Source of the DNA: an uncultured Prevotellaceae bacterium
GTDB lineage: Bacteria > Bacteroidota > Bacteroidia > Bacteroidales > Bacteroidaceae
DNA: 59,996 nucleotides
NCBI GenBank assembly: GCA_900318815.1
Contig: ONMA01000017.1
Location: forward strand, 1-59,996
Direction: 5' to 3'
The translations under genes and the position numbers were made by a program. Below the pieces are notes generated by a model, which was not told where the DNA came from, ran no database searches, and saw only the letters and a program-made list of their open reading frames with translations. Numbering within the stretch: position 1 is the first letter of the stretch; the number at the start of each line of letters is the position of its first letter. Positions 9,321 through 16,282 of this stretch are shown here, in pieces.

Positions 9321-10527
9321 GGCAAAGATAGGCTGCTAATTCGTTGATGAGCTTTTCTTTTTGTGCGGCAACCGTTGTACTCATTTGATTGGCTATCTCC
9401 CGTTGCAGGCTGTCGCGATTGGAGAATCCCTCTTTTACCATGGTCATAATGGTATTGTCATCATCCTCTTTCAAGTCAATGAGATGGGGGTAGGAGAGCG
9501 TGTCAATAAACAATCCGTTGAATTTACGACTGTATGCCATCGGAACTACTGGGACACCGGCAGAGAAAGCTGCTATCGTGGCATGCATGCGGGCTCCCAT
9601 GAAGAAGTCCATGCCTGCTATATAGTCTTTCGCGTCAATAGGAGAGAAAAACAATGGGGCCAGTACCAGCCTGTCGTGATGCAAAGCCTTCCATAGGTCA
9701 AAGGCCACCTCATAGTCATTTTCCACAATCCTTTCTCCCATTGCCACATGGGAGATGAGGTGGACTTTCACCTTCTCTTTGGATAAGAGCCAATCCAACA
9801 CCTTCCTCATGGCTTGCTGATAATCTGTTTTCAGTCCGAATTGATTGTTGCGTGTATATCCTCCATTCCACAAAAGGCTGGAGATGTTCAGACCGACATG
9901 GACAAAATCTTTGTCAAAATCTATTTTTGTGTATGGCAGGAAAAAAGCCACATCAATGAATTCCTTCGCATGAGGCCTGCTGCCTGCCAGTTCCTTCACA
10001 TAGTTGAGGCTTTGGGCGTCTCTGGTCATGACGAGAGATGCCCCGATGATTGACTTGATTGCTTTTTTCCTGATGGCGGGACTTGTAAACGGGCCGATGG
10101 TTTGGGGCAGAAGAATGTATGGTTTTGAAAAGAAACGTGCAATCCGATGAATGCGATCAATCATTTCAAAACGCATTGCACCATAGATATCTGCAAAACT
10201 GTCGCCTTGACCGATGTCCATGATGTAATCGGCCTGTTTGAAGATTTTGTAGAACCTATAGTTTTTTCTGAACTTTACAATGTATTTTATTAGTTCCTTC
10301 CATGATCGGGGCATGGGGTAGCCGATACTCTCGTACTGAATAGTCTTGCCGCTGATGCAGATAGAATGCTTTCCTGGTATCTCATTGCTATCAGTCAGAT
10401 AAAGACGATATTCGATGCCTCTCTGGGAAAGAATATAGTCAACAAGATAGAGAACTGAATAGCAAAGGGCTACACATCCTTTATTCCCACTACTTATCGG
10501 AGCATTTGCCAATATGATTGTCTTCAT
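9298..10527 (-). CDS. Polysaccharide pyruvyl transferase family protein (WcaK type)
   Basis: 409 residues from the ATG at 10527, chosen over an ATG 12 bp upstream because family members begin directly with a strand like KTIILANAPISSGNKGC. The C-terminal half has GARMHATIAAFSAGVPVVPM and a following Y-x-x-K (YSRKFNGLF), the signature of the pyruvyl-transferase / WcaK GT-B-like family. Members add pyruvate ketals to sugars of extracellular polysaccharides; some have other transfer functions. It is followed by the flippase gene with a 23-bp overlap. Just upstream on the same strand are gene remnants, so this may be the first intact gene after a damaged section. Confidence 0.85.
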   Translation of the reverse strand: MKTIILANAPISSGNKGCVALCYSVLYLVDYILSQRGIEYRLYLTDSNEIPGKHSICISGKTIQYESIGYPMPRSWKELIKYIVKFRKNYRFYKIFKQADYIMDIGQGDSFADIYGAMRFEMIDRIHRIARFFSKPYILLPQTIGPFTSPAIRKKAIKSIIGASLVMTRDAQSLNYVKELAGSRPHAKEFIDVAFFLPYTKIDFDKDFVHVGLNISSLLWNGGYTRNNQFGLKTDYQQAMRKVLDWLLSKEKVKVHLISHVAMGERIVENDYEVAFDLWKALHHDRLVLAPLFFSPIDAKDYIAGMDFFMGARMHATIAAFSAGVPVVPMAYSRKFNGLFIDTLSYPHLIDLKEDDDNTIMTMVKEGFSNRDSLQREIANQMSTTVAAQKEKLINELAAYLCLDRDKGK

Positions 10528-10604
10528 GTTTTCTCTCATCTATTGAAACATTATCTGATGTCGACGTGTGAGATATTGTATGTAGAACTGCCGTTGTAAC
10601 TTGT

Positions 10605-10800
10605 TCATATCATGCTTATTATCGTCATCCATTTGTCAATCCATCCTGCCAATGGAGCCGGACTGCTCAGCAGCCCACTGTTATATTGCATGTTCAGCAT
10701 AGAGAAACGCATGCGGTAGTGGGGGGCGTATTCTTATGGCATCGAACACAGCGAGTCGTTTGCCTTTCAATTCAGGATAAGTTTCTACTATTCTTGTCAT
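10605..10800 (-). pseudogene. Frameshifted gene remnant in capsule operon
   Basis: From the ATG at 10800 one frame reads MTRIVETYPELKGKRLAVFD and stops at 10681. The next frame carries on without stop as YAPHYRMRFSMLNMQYNSGL and ends at 10605 (WIDKWMTIIS). The switch lies near a run of C (GCCCCCC on the minus strand, about 10721-10727), a likely slippage site. A short frame overlaps the end (10540-10608). The joined product of about 65 residues has no family I recognise. It looks like the broken tail of a capsule gene, but a programmed frameshift or chance reading cannot be excluded. Confidence 0.4.
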
Positions 10801-10816
10801 ATTTCAGTAAACTGGC

Positions 10817-11519
10817 TCACTTCTTCATTACTGGATAATATCCACCGGTTTTCCTTGAACCACGATGTTCTATCAAGCCTTTCTTTAAAAGAATTCTAAT
10901 ATGCTTTTCAATTGTATCGAATGGAACATCAAGACCTATAGATATTTGCTTAGTGTTGCTACCTTCATGTCGGCGGATAAATTCCAATGTCTGTTTCTGG
11001 TTGTCATTTATTCCGCCATTTATTCCGCCATTTATTCCGCCATTTATTCCGCCATTTAATTCGCCATTTAATTCGCCATTTAATTCGCCATTTAATTCGC
11101 CATTTATTCCGCCATTTAATTGACCATTTACAGGAGTATTCACATACGGTGTAATAGGAGTCTTGAACCAAATCGTCAAACACACGAAGTTCGGCACAAA
11201 GTCAAACTCTGGCTCGGGCATACCAGCTGCCTTGCAAAGGTCATAGATATCGGGAATACCCCAGGTCGATGGCAGGCGCAAACTTCCGCATCTCCCACGC
11301 AATCTCCTGCCGTGTCCTGTCTGCCACGTCCTGCCCCTGTATCGTCAGCTTCGTGGGATGGATGCCAAAGAACAGCCAGCCGCCATCCGTGTTCAGGAAA
11401 GCGCAGCCCGACTGCATGCCCTTCACCAGTTCACCAGTCGTCTCTTTCGCCTCCATCACGCGGTTTTCGTCGCGTTGTACGATAGCCTCTATATCCTTTA
11501 TAGATAGTTCTTTCACCAT
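10817..11519 (-). pseudogene. Schlafen/AlbA_2-type ATPase gene with internal deletion and frameshift
   Basis: The first part (11241-11519) encodes an AlbA_2 domain: ENRVMEAKETTGELVK, then CAFLNTDGGWLFFGIHPT and TRQEIAWEMRKFAPAIDL. In the other frame the sequence resumes with WGIPDIYDLCKAAGMPEPEF, which in intact RecG-like/AlbA_2 proteins lies near the end, followed by a winged-helix domain (QKQTLEFIRRHEGSNTKQIS ... HRGSRKTGGYYP). Intact relatives are roughly 450-500 residues, so some 200-300 central residues are missing and the junction near 11266 is out of frame. A 12-bp tandem repeat lies in the second part. The gene is probably dead. Confidence 0.8.
11005..11130. repeat. 12-bp tandem repeat (CGCCATTTATTC type)
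   Basis: About ten copies of CGCCATTTATTC or CGCCATTTAATT. On the minus strand they encode alternating NGGI and NGEL tetrapeptides as a linker between the AlbA_2-family body and the winged helix. The unit is a multiple of three, so length changes keep the frame. Confidence 0.85.
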
Positions 11520-11522
11520 CTG

Positions 11523-11696
11523 TTACCCCTGTTTCCTAAATTCTATTTGGCCGTTATTGGTAATCCATTTGCGATCCCAGATATCTTTTAGCAGTTCTGT
11601 CAATTCATGAAGGTCGGGCAGCAATGGTGATGTCACTTTGATGCTGTCGTTGCTCATCATCTTTTGCAGTAACTCTTTCTTGTCCACTTTGTTCAT
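11523..11696 (-). pseudogene. DegT/DnrJ/EryC1/StrS aminotransferase, N-terminal stub
   Basis: 57 residues. After a short lead the protein reads IKVTSPLLPDLHELTELLKD and IWDRKWITNNG, the characteristic start of sugar aminotransferases of the DegT/DnrJ/EryC1 family (full length 370-400 residues). It then breaks off as QIEFRKQG and stop, 3 bp before the AlbA_2-type fragment. The ATG overlaps the stop of the upstream YjbH-like gene (ATGA), so it was once the next gene of the capsule operon. Loss would remove an amino-sugar step unless a paralogue exists. The longer frame to 11912 is antisense-like extension inside the YjbH gene and was not used. Confidence 0.75.
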
Positions 11697-12439
11697 TTCA
11701 ACTCTATTCTTATGGCACCGCCCACAGAGGGATAGCGGCACTTCATCAGCGAGGCCTGCAGTTGCACATAGCGGAACAGCCTGCAGTCGGCTCCGATATT
11801 GATGCCGTCGCCGTCGTATTCGGCTATCATGCGCAACGGCTTGTAGATTGACGGGCGCAGCGTGATGCCGCCTACCACTCCGTCCCATCTGCTGTTGTAC
11901 GATTTCGTCCATTTCCTGTAAACGAGATGCCCGCCAACAACTCCAAACGGCAGGTCGATATGCTTGGAGGCTGCTACATAGAAGTTGCGGAAATAGAAAC
12001 TTTTGGAGTCGCCGTCGCGCTGACCTATCACGTCGTTGCCACCTATTACGACCGAGGGCCAGTAACGACCCTCGCTCAGCGGACGAAGACGGAGCGAGAA
12101 GTAACGGTCTTTGGAATAGAAACCTATCTCTCCCTCTTTTTTCATGTTCTTGTGATGTTTCGTTAGCGTAAAGCTATAGCCCACCTCAAGCCATTTCAGC
12201 GGAGCGGCAGAGACATACCAGTTGGTCGAGGCATACTTCTCGCCTTCGATGCGTATGCCGTCGGGCATCATGTCTACGGGCAGTGCATGAACGCCGAGAC
12301 GGAGGTTCTCGACAGTATCCGTCTCTGCCGATGGCACGTGCAGCAGTCCCATCATGCCAGTATACTGCTGGGCGGAGACCCAACAGCCGACCACAGGTAG
12401 AAACAGCAATAGAAGCAATGAGAGAAGTCCTTTTTTCAT
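11693..12439 (-). CDS. YjbH-like outer-membrane exopolysaccharide protein, second half
   Basis: 248 residues with a signal peptide (KKGLLSLLLLLFLPVVGCWVSAQ) followed by QQYTGMMGLLHVPSAET, close to the start of the YjbH/GfcD porin-like family. The rest is made of alternating beta-strand-like segments (WYVSAAPLKWLEVGYSFTLT, YFSLRLRPLS, GVVGGITLRPS), as expected for a beta barrel. In Proteobacteria YjbH is one protein of about 700 residues involved in exopolysaccharide secretion. Here this protein and the preceding gene product together look like a split version. It overlaps the upstream gene by 4 bp (ATGA). Confidence 0.7.
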   Translation of the reverse strand: MKKGLLSLLLLLFLPVVGCWVSAQQYTGMMGLLHVPSAETDTVENLRLGVHALPVDMMPDGIRIEGEKYASTNWYVSAAPLKWLEVGYSFTLTKHHKNMKKEGEIGFYSKDRYFSLRLRPLSEGRYWPSVVIGGNDVIGQRDGDSKSFYFRNFYVAASKHIDLPFGVVGGHLVYRKWTKSYNSRWDGVVGGITLRPSIYKPLRMIAEYDGDGINIGADCRLFRYVQLQASLMKCRYPSVGGAIRIELK

Positions 12440-13365
12440 CGCGATACCTCCTTTCTCAGTCCCCAGTCCACATCGACTAACCGTTCACGGCTGTTCTCTT
12501 CGGGATCAATCCTATATGTCTGCATAGACTGCCCATCGGCACGTGTATTGTGGGAAAGCAAAAAGTTAGATGCCGGGCGTACAACCACTTTCCGACTGCT
12601 TTTCTTATAGGGAGGCAACATCCATATAATCTTGAAGCCGCCATTAGTCCTGTACTTCTTCTTGTCGTAAAGATTGGCCTCCAGTTCTCCAAACCGCAAC
12701 TGCGCAAAGGCCAACAACGTGATGTGGTTGAAATGGCGCATCATATCCAACTGCGAACCATAGTCGCCGCCTGTATACCGGCCGCCAGACAGCCGGAACT
12801 CTATATGCTGGGGTTGCAGATACACATCGGCTCCCACCTGGCCCGTCACCTTGTAGTCACTATAAAGGTCGGCATCATAGCTTCCCTTGAAATCCGTACC
12901 CACCATCCAAGACGCGGTAAGACCGGCCTGTGCATTCAGCAAAAGCCAGTCGTTGACAGGCCACGCCCACCTCACATCCACGCCGTAACGCTCGTCGCCA
13001 AATAACCCTGCCGTCAGTCTCAGATGCTGGTTTGCGCTGTTGAAATGCAGCTGACGTGACACCGTGGCCATATTGAAACGCCAGTACTTGTTGGTAATGT
13101 CACGAAATGTTAAGCCGTCGCTGACAATGGGAACCAGTCCCTGGGCAGCTATCGACCAGTCATGTCCCAGATGCCAGCGAAGTCCGGGGGTGGCATTAAT
13201 CTGCACGTCGTACAGACGGAGCCAGTTCGTGTCGGCATAGCCCAAGGTGGCTCCACAGAACAGTTCCATCTGTCTGGCAGGAACCGTCGTCTGCTGTGCT
13301 GTCGCCTGACGGCTTAGAGGCACGAGCACAAGAAGGCAGATGAGGCGTATCAATCTACGTTTCAT
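12436..13365 (-). CDS. YjbH-related outer-membrane beta-barrel protein
   Basis: 309 residues with a signal peptide (RLICLLVLVPLSRQATA) and then strand-rich sequence with many aromatic ends (TPGLRWHLGHDWSIAAQGLV, LLLNAQAGLTASWM, HITLLAFAQLRFGELEANLY). It resembles the second domain of YjbH-type exopolysaccharide proteins and probably sits in the outer membrane. Stop and start overlap with both neighbours by 4 bp, so it is translationally coupled to the UpxY gene and to the YjbH-like gene. It probably helps the polysaccharide leave the cell. Confidence 0.62.
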   Translation of the reverse strand: MKRRLIRLICLLVLVPLSRQATAQQTTVPARQMELFCGATLGYADTNWLRLYDVQINATPGLRWHLGHDWSIAAQGLVPIVSDGLTFRDITNKYWRFNMATVSRQLHFNSANQHLRLTAGLFGDERYGVDVRWAWPVNDWLLLNAQAGLTASWMVGTDFKGSYDADLYSDYKVTGQVGADVYLQPQHIEFRLSGGRYTGGDYGSQLDMMRHFNHITLLAFAQLRFGELEANLYDKKKYRTNGGFKIIWMLPPYKKSSRKVVVRPASNFLLSHNTRADGQSMQTYRIDPEENSRERLVDVDWGLRKEVSR

Positions 13366-14045
13366 GTTTTATCTGTATCAATGGGCCTTAGAAAGGCTGT
13401 TGGTATATAGGCTGTTGAAATGAGTCCGATGCCTGACAGGGAAACTACCACTCTCTGCTGGCCTGCCACTCGGGCCACACTTCCCTCAACACCGGCAAAA
13501 GGACCGTCGATAACCCTGACTTCCTCTCCTCCCTTAAAATGACACTGGGATGGCTGTACAAACAATAAATGCTTGTTCCTGTTACTGGTGGCAAGAACGA
13601 AGCGCCCCATCTCTTTATCGGAAACCGTCAGAGGGGGATTCTTCTGGTCGTCATCCTGTTTAAAGTGGTTATAATAATAACTCAAATAAGAAATGGCTGG
13701 TGTGTTGTTGACATATTCTTCGGCTTTCGCCTCCGTGGTATAGGCAAACAACAGATTGGGGATGAGCGTTTGCAGATACCTCTTCCGCTTACCCCCCACA
13801 TACTTTTCGACCATCTTCTTGGCTATGTATGTATAGGTTCCGTTATCTACCAGGAAATCAGAAGCCTTGTCTACTCTTCCGTAGGAGACACGAAAGACAT
13901 ACCAATGCTTGTCTGGGGCAGGGGCATATCTTACCGTCACCCCTGTTTTTGAGCTTTTTGCTTCGGGGAAGGCATCAGGGGCAAACCTGACGCTGGGAGG
14001 ATTTGACTCGCCTCGTCGAGTTGTCACATTAGACAATGTGCTCAT
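13362..14045 (-). CDS. UpxY-family transcription antiterminator (NusG-like)
   Basis: 227 residues. After a ~40-residue lead comes the NusG N-terminal domain (KHWYVFRVSYGRVDKASDFL, TYIAKKMVEKYV, RYLQTLIPNLLFAY) and at the end a KOW-like domain (FKGGEEVRVIDGPFAGVEGS). In Bacteroides, UpxY proteins are encoded first in each capsule operon and prevent early termination in the leader of their own operon. The position here, first gene of a ~13-kb operon, fits that role. No upxZ partner gene is seen next to it. The start could also be further inside, since the first 45 residues are not conserved in style. Confidence 0.85.
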   Translation of the reverse strand: MSTLSNVTTRRGESNPPSVRFAPDAFPEAKSSKTGVTVRYAPAPDKHWYVFRVSYGRVDKASDFLVDNGTYTYIAKKMVEKYVGGKRKRYLQTLIPNLLFAYTTEAKAEEYVNNTPAISYLSYYYNHFKQDDDQKNPPLTVSDKEMGRFVLATSNRNKHLLFVQPSQCHFKGGEEVRVIDGPFAGVEGSVARVAGQQRVVVSLSGIGLISTAYIPTAFLRPIDTDKT

Positions 14046-14081
14046 ATATCAGACCTTTGTCAGGTCATCTTTTTCCATAGT

Positions 14082-14121
14082 TCCTGTTCCGGTATACCGC
14101 TGGCGGTATACCGGAACAGGA
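14082..14121. promoter_or_regulatory. Perfect 19-bp inverted repeat in the leader of the UpxY/capsule operon
   Basis: The left arm TCCTGTTCCGGTATACCGC (14082-14100) is exactly repeated in reverse complement at 14103-14121 with only 2 bp between, 37 bp before the upxY start. No T-run follows on either strand, so it is not an ordinary intrinsic terminator for yidC. A smaller palindrome, GACCTTTGTCAGGTC (14052-14066), follows in the leader. Possible roles are an operator for a dimeric protein, or an RNA hairpin where UpxY is loaded, by analogy with leader elements of NusG paralogues. Confidence 0.65.
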
Positions 14122-14156
14122 CTTGAAGTATAGTGGATGAAGTCGGCCACAGAGTC

Positions 14157-16040
14157 TTATTTCTTCTGGTTCATGCGCTGGCGTTGCAGCTCTTCGGCCT
14201 GCTTCTGCATGGCTTCGAGACGTGCGGCCAGGCCGCTCTGCTTCTTGGGGTTGTTCTTGTTCTCTTTGTAGCGGGCTTCGAGAATGGCCAGTAGCTTCGC
14301 GTCGTTGGTCGTCTTGCGGAGTACGAACATGATGGCTGCCGAGAAGAACAGGGAAATGAAGTAGTAGAAATTAAGACCAGCCGAATAGTCGTTGAACATG
14401 AAGAAGAACATGAGCGGCATGAGGTACATCATCCACTGCATCATCTTCATCTGCTCGGCCTGCTGTCCCACCATCTGGTCGCGTTGCTGACGCATGGTCA
14501 TGTAGCTATAGAGGATATTGGCTACGCAGAAGAGGATACAGGTGAGTGAGAGGTGGTCGCCTATGCCCCAGATGTTGGTGTTCCACTCGATGATGGGGTC
14601 GAAGGTAGACAGGTCGTCAATCCAGAGGAACGACTGCCGGCGCAGTTGAATGGCGTTGGGCACGAAGTTGAACATGGCAATCCAGATAGGTGCCTGAATG
14701 AGCATGGGCAGACAGCCGCTCAGCGGGCTCACGCCATACTGCGAATACATCTGCATCATGGCTTGCTGTTTCTTCATCTGGTCCTCGGGCTTGTCATACT
14801 GCTTGGTGGCCTCGTCGAGTTTCGGCTTCAGCACGCGCATCTTGGCACTCGACATGTAGCTCTTCTTCACCATGGGGTAGGTGATGGCCTTCAGCAGCAA
14901 GGTGATAAGGATAAGCACGATACCCATGGAGAAACCCCATGAAGTGAGCCAGTCGAAGACGTAGAGCGTGAACCAGCGGTTGATGATGCGGAACAGGGGC
15001 CAGCCTAAATACACCAACTGCTCCAGGTCAAGGTCCTTGCCGAAGCGGCTCTGCTCCTCCACATCCTTGATAAGACGGAAGTCATTGGGGCCGATATACA
15101 TCTCGAACTCCGAAGCGTGAAGCCCCTTGGGGTCGAACGTCGTGTTCAGTGCGGCCTCATAGTCTTTCAGGTAGCCCGTGCCTTTCTCCTGCGGGACGCT
15201 TGTCAGCACGGCGTTGGTGCCGAAATCATCTTTGGCGATAAGCACAGCCGAGAAGAACTGATTCTTGAAGGCCACCCAGTCAAGGCTTTCCTCGCTGAGT
15301 GTCTCGGTATCCTGGGATGTCTCACTCAGGTAATGGGTGCTGCCACCTTTCTCTTTATAGGTCAAAGTAGCGTAGCGGTTCTCGAACGTAAAACCGCGTT
15401 CCTGCTGCCGGGCCCGCGAGTTCCATTTGACGTCCATCTGTCTGTAGTTGGGCGCAAACTGTCCGGCAAGGCCGTTGGCCGTCAGCGAGAAGTGGAGCAT
15501 ATAGTTGGGCCCCAGCTCATAGTTCAGCACAATGCTGCCGCCATTGCCAGCCTGTGCCGTCATGGTGAGCGTGGAATCGCTGACGTTCGACGGCGTGAAG
15601 TACAGGTCCTGGGTGATGATGTTGTCCGACTTGGCTGCCAGCATGAAGTCCATCTGCTGGTCGTTCTCGTCGAAGAGGATGACATCTTCTTTGTTGTCGC
15701 GGTCCAGGAATCCCTTGACCACGGCCTTGGAGATAGTGCCGCCTTTGGTCGAGAAGGTCAGCTCCACCTTTTCATTCTTCAATACCACCTGCTGGTTTTT
15801 GCCGTTGAGGGCGGTATAGAAAAGAGCAGTGGTGTCACCTTTTGCGGCAGCTTCGGCTTCGGCCTTCCGTTCAGCTTCGGCCATTTGTTCTTTCACTTCA
15901 AGGTCTTTCTGGGCGGCTGCGATGCTATCCTGCTGACGCTGATATTCCTGCATTTGCTCTTCCGAAGGGCTGGTCCACCAAGCATAGCCGATGATGACAA
16001 GCACCATGAGCACAATTCCGGTTAAAGTGTCTCTGTTCAT
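14157..16040 (-). CDS. yidC: Membrane protein insertase YidC/Oxa1
   Basis: 627 residues, normal for Bacteroidota. An N-terminal anchor (LTGIVLMVLVIIGYAWW) is followed by an Ala/Glu-rich linker, a large periplasmic beta domain (about 75-350) and the C-terminal five-helix insertase core (WGFSMGIVLILITLLLKAIT, YGVSPLSGCLPMLIQAPIWI, MPLMFFFMFNDYSAGLNFYY). It inserts and folds inner-membrane proteins alone or with SecYEG. The C-terminus is basic (RLEAMQKQAEELQRQRMNQK), usual for ribosome contact. A minus-strand TAATTTTG promoter element lies at 16072-16079. Confidence 0.96.
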   Translation of the reverse strand: MNRDTLTGIVLMVLVIIGYAWWTSPSEEQMQEYQRQQDSIAAAQKDLEVKEQMAEAERKAEAEAAAKGDTTALFYTALNGKNQQVVLKNEKVELTFSTKGGTISKAVVKGFLDRDNKEDVILFDENDQQMDFMLAAKSDNIITQDLYFTPSNVSDSTLTMTAQAGNGGSIVLNYELGPNYMLHFSLTANGLAGQFAPNYRQMDVKWNSRARQQERGFTFENRYATLTYKEKGGSTHYLSETSQDTETLSEESLDWVAFKNQFFSAVLIAKDDFGTNAVLTSVPQEKGTGYLKDYEAALNTTFDPKGLHASEFEMYIGPNDFRLIKDVEEQSRFGKDLDLEQLVYLGWPLFRIINRWFTLYVFDWLTSWGFSMGIVLILITLLLKAITYPMVKKSYMSSAKMRVLKPKLDEATKQYDKPEDQMKKQQAMMQMYSQYGVSPLSGCLPMLIQAPIWIAMFNFVPNAIQLRRQSFLWIDDLSTFDPIIEWNTNIWGIGDHLSLTCILFCVANILYSYMTMRQQRDQMVGQQAEQMKMMQWMMYLMPLMFFFMFNDYSAGLNFYYFISLFFSAAIMFVLRKTTNDAKLLAILEARYKENKNNPKKQSGLAARLEAMQKQAEELQRQRMNQKK

Positions 16041-16282
16041 TCAGGTTTAATTTGTTATAACAATCAAGTTGCAAAATTACAAAAAAAAGGGTTAATGAAA
16101 GAATGAAAGGGAAAAAAAATGCCTTATTGTGCCTTTTTTTTGTCCTAACCCGCCAGTTTACCCAATTTTTGCTAAAAAACAGCGTTAGGATTCATCGGTT
16201 AGAAAGAAATTGACTATCTTTGCTACTCGTTTGTGCGTTAAACATTAAGTGTGAAATATAATCAATTGAAAATTAATACATT

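Noticed and set aside
11523-11912. 129-residue protein on the minus strand
   Set aside because: The first ~70 residues are an out-of-frame, Arg/His-rich reading of the YjbH-like gene. Only the last 57 residues have a family pattern (DegT).
14082-14121. Invertible capsule promoter flanked by inverted repeats
   Set aside because: The arms are 2 bp apart, so inversion would change nothing, and no invertase gene is nearby.
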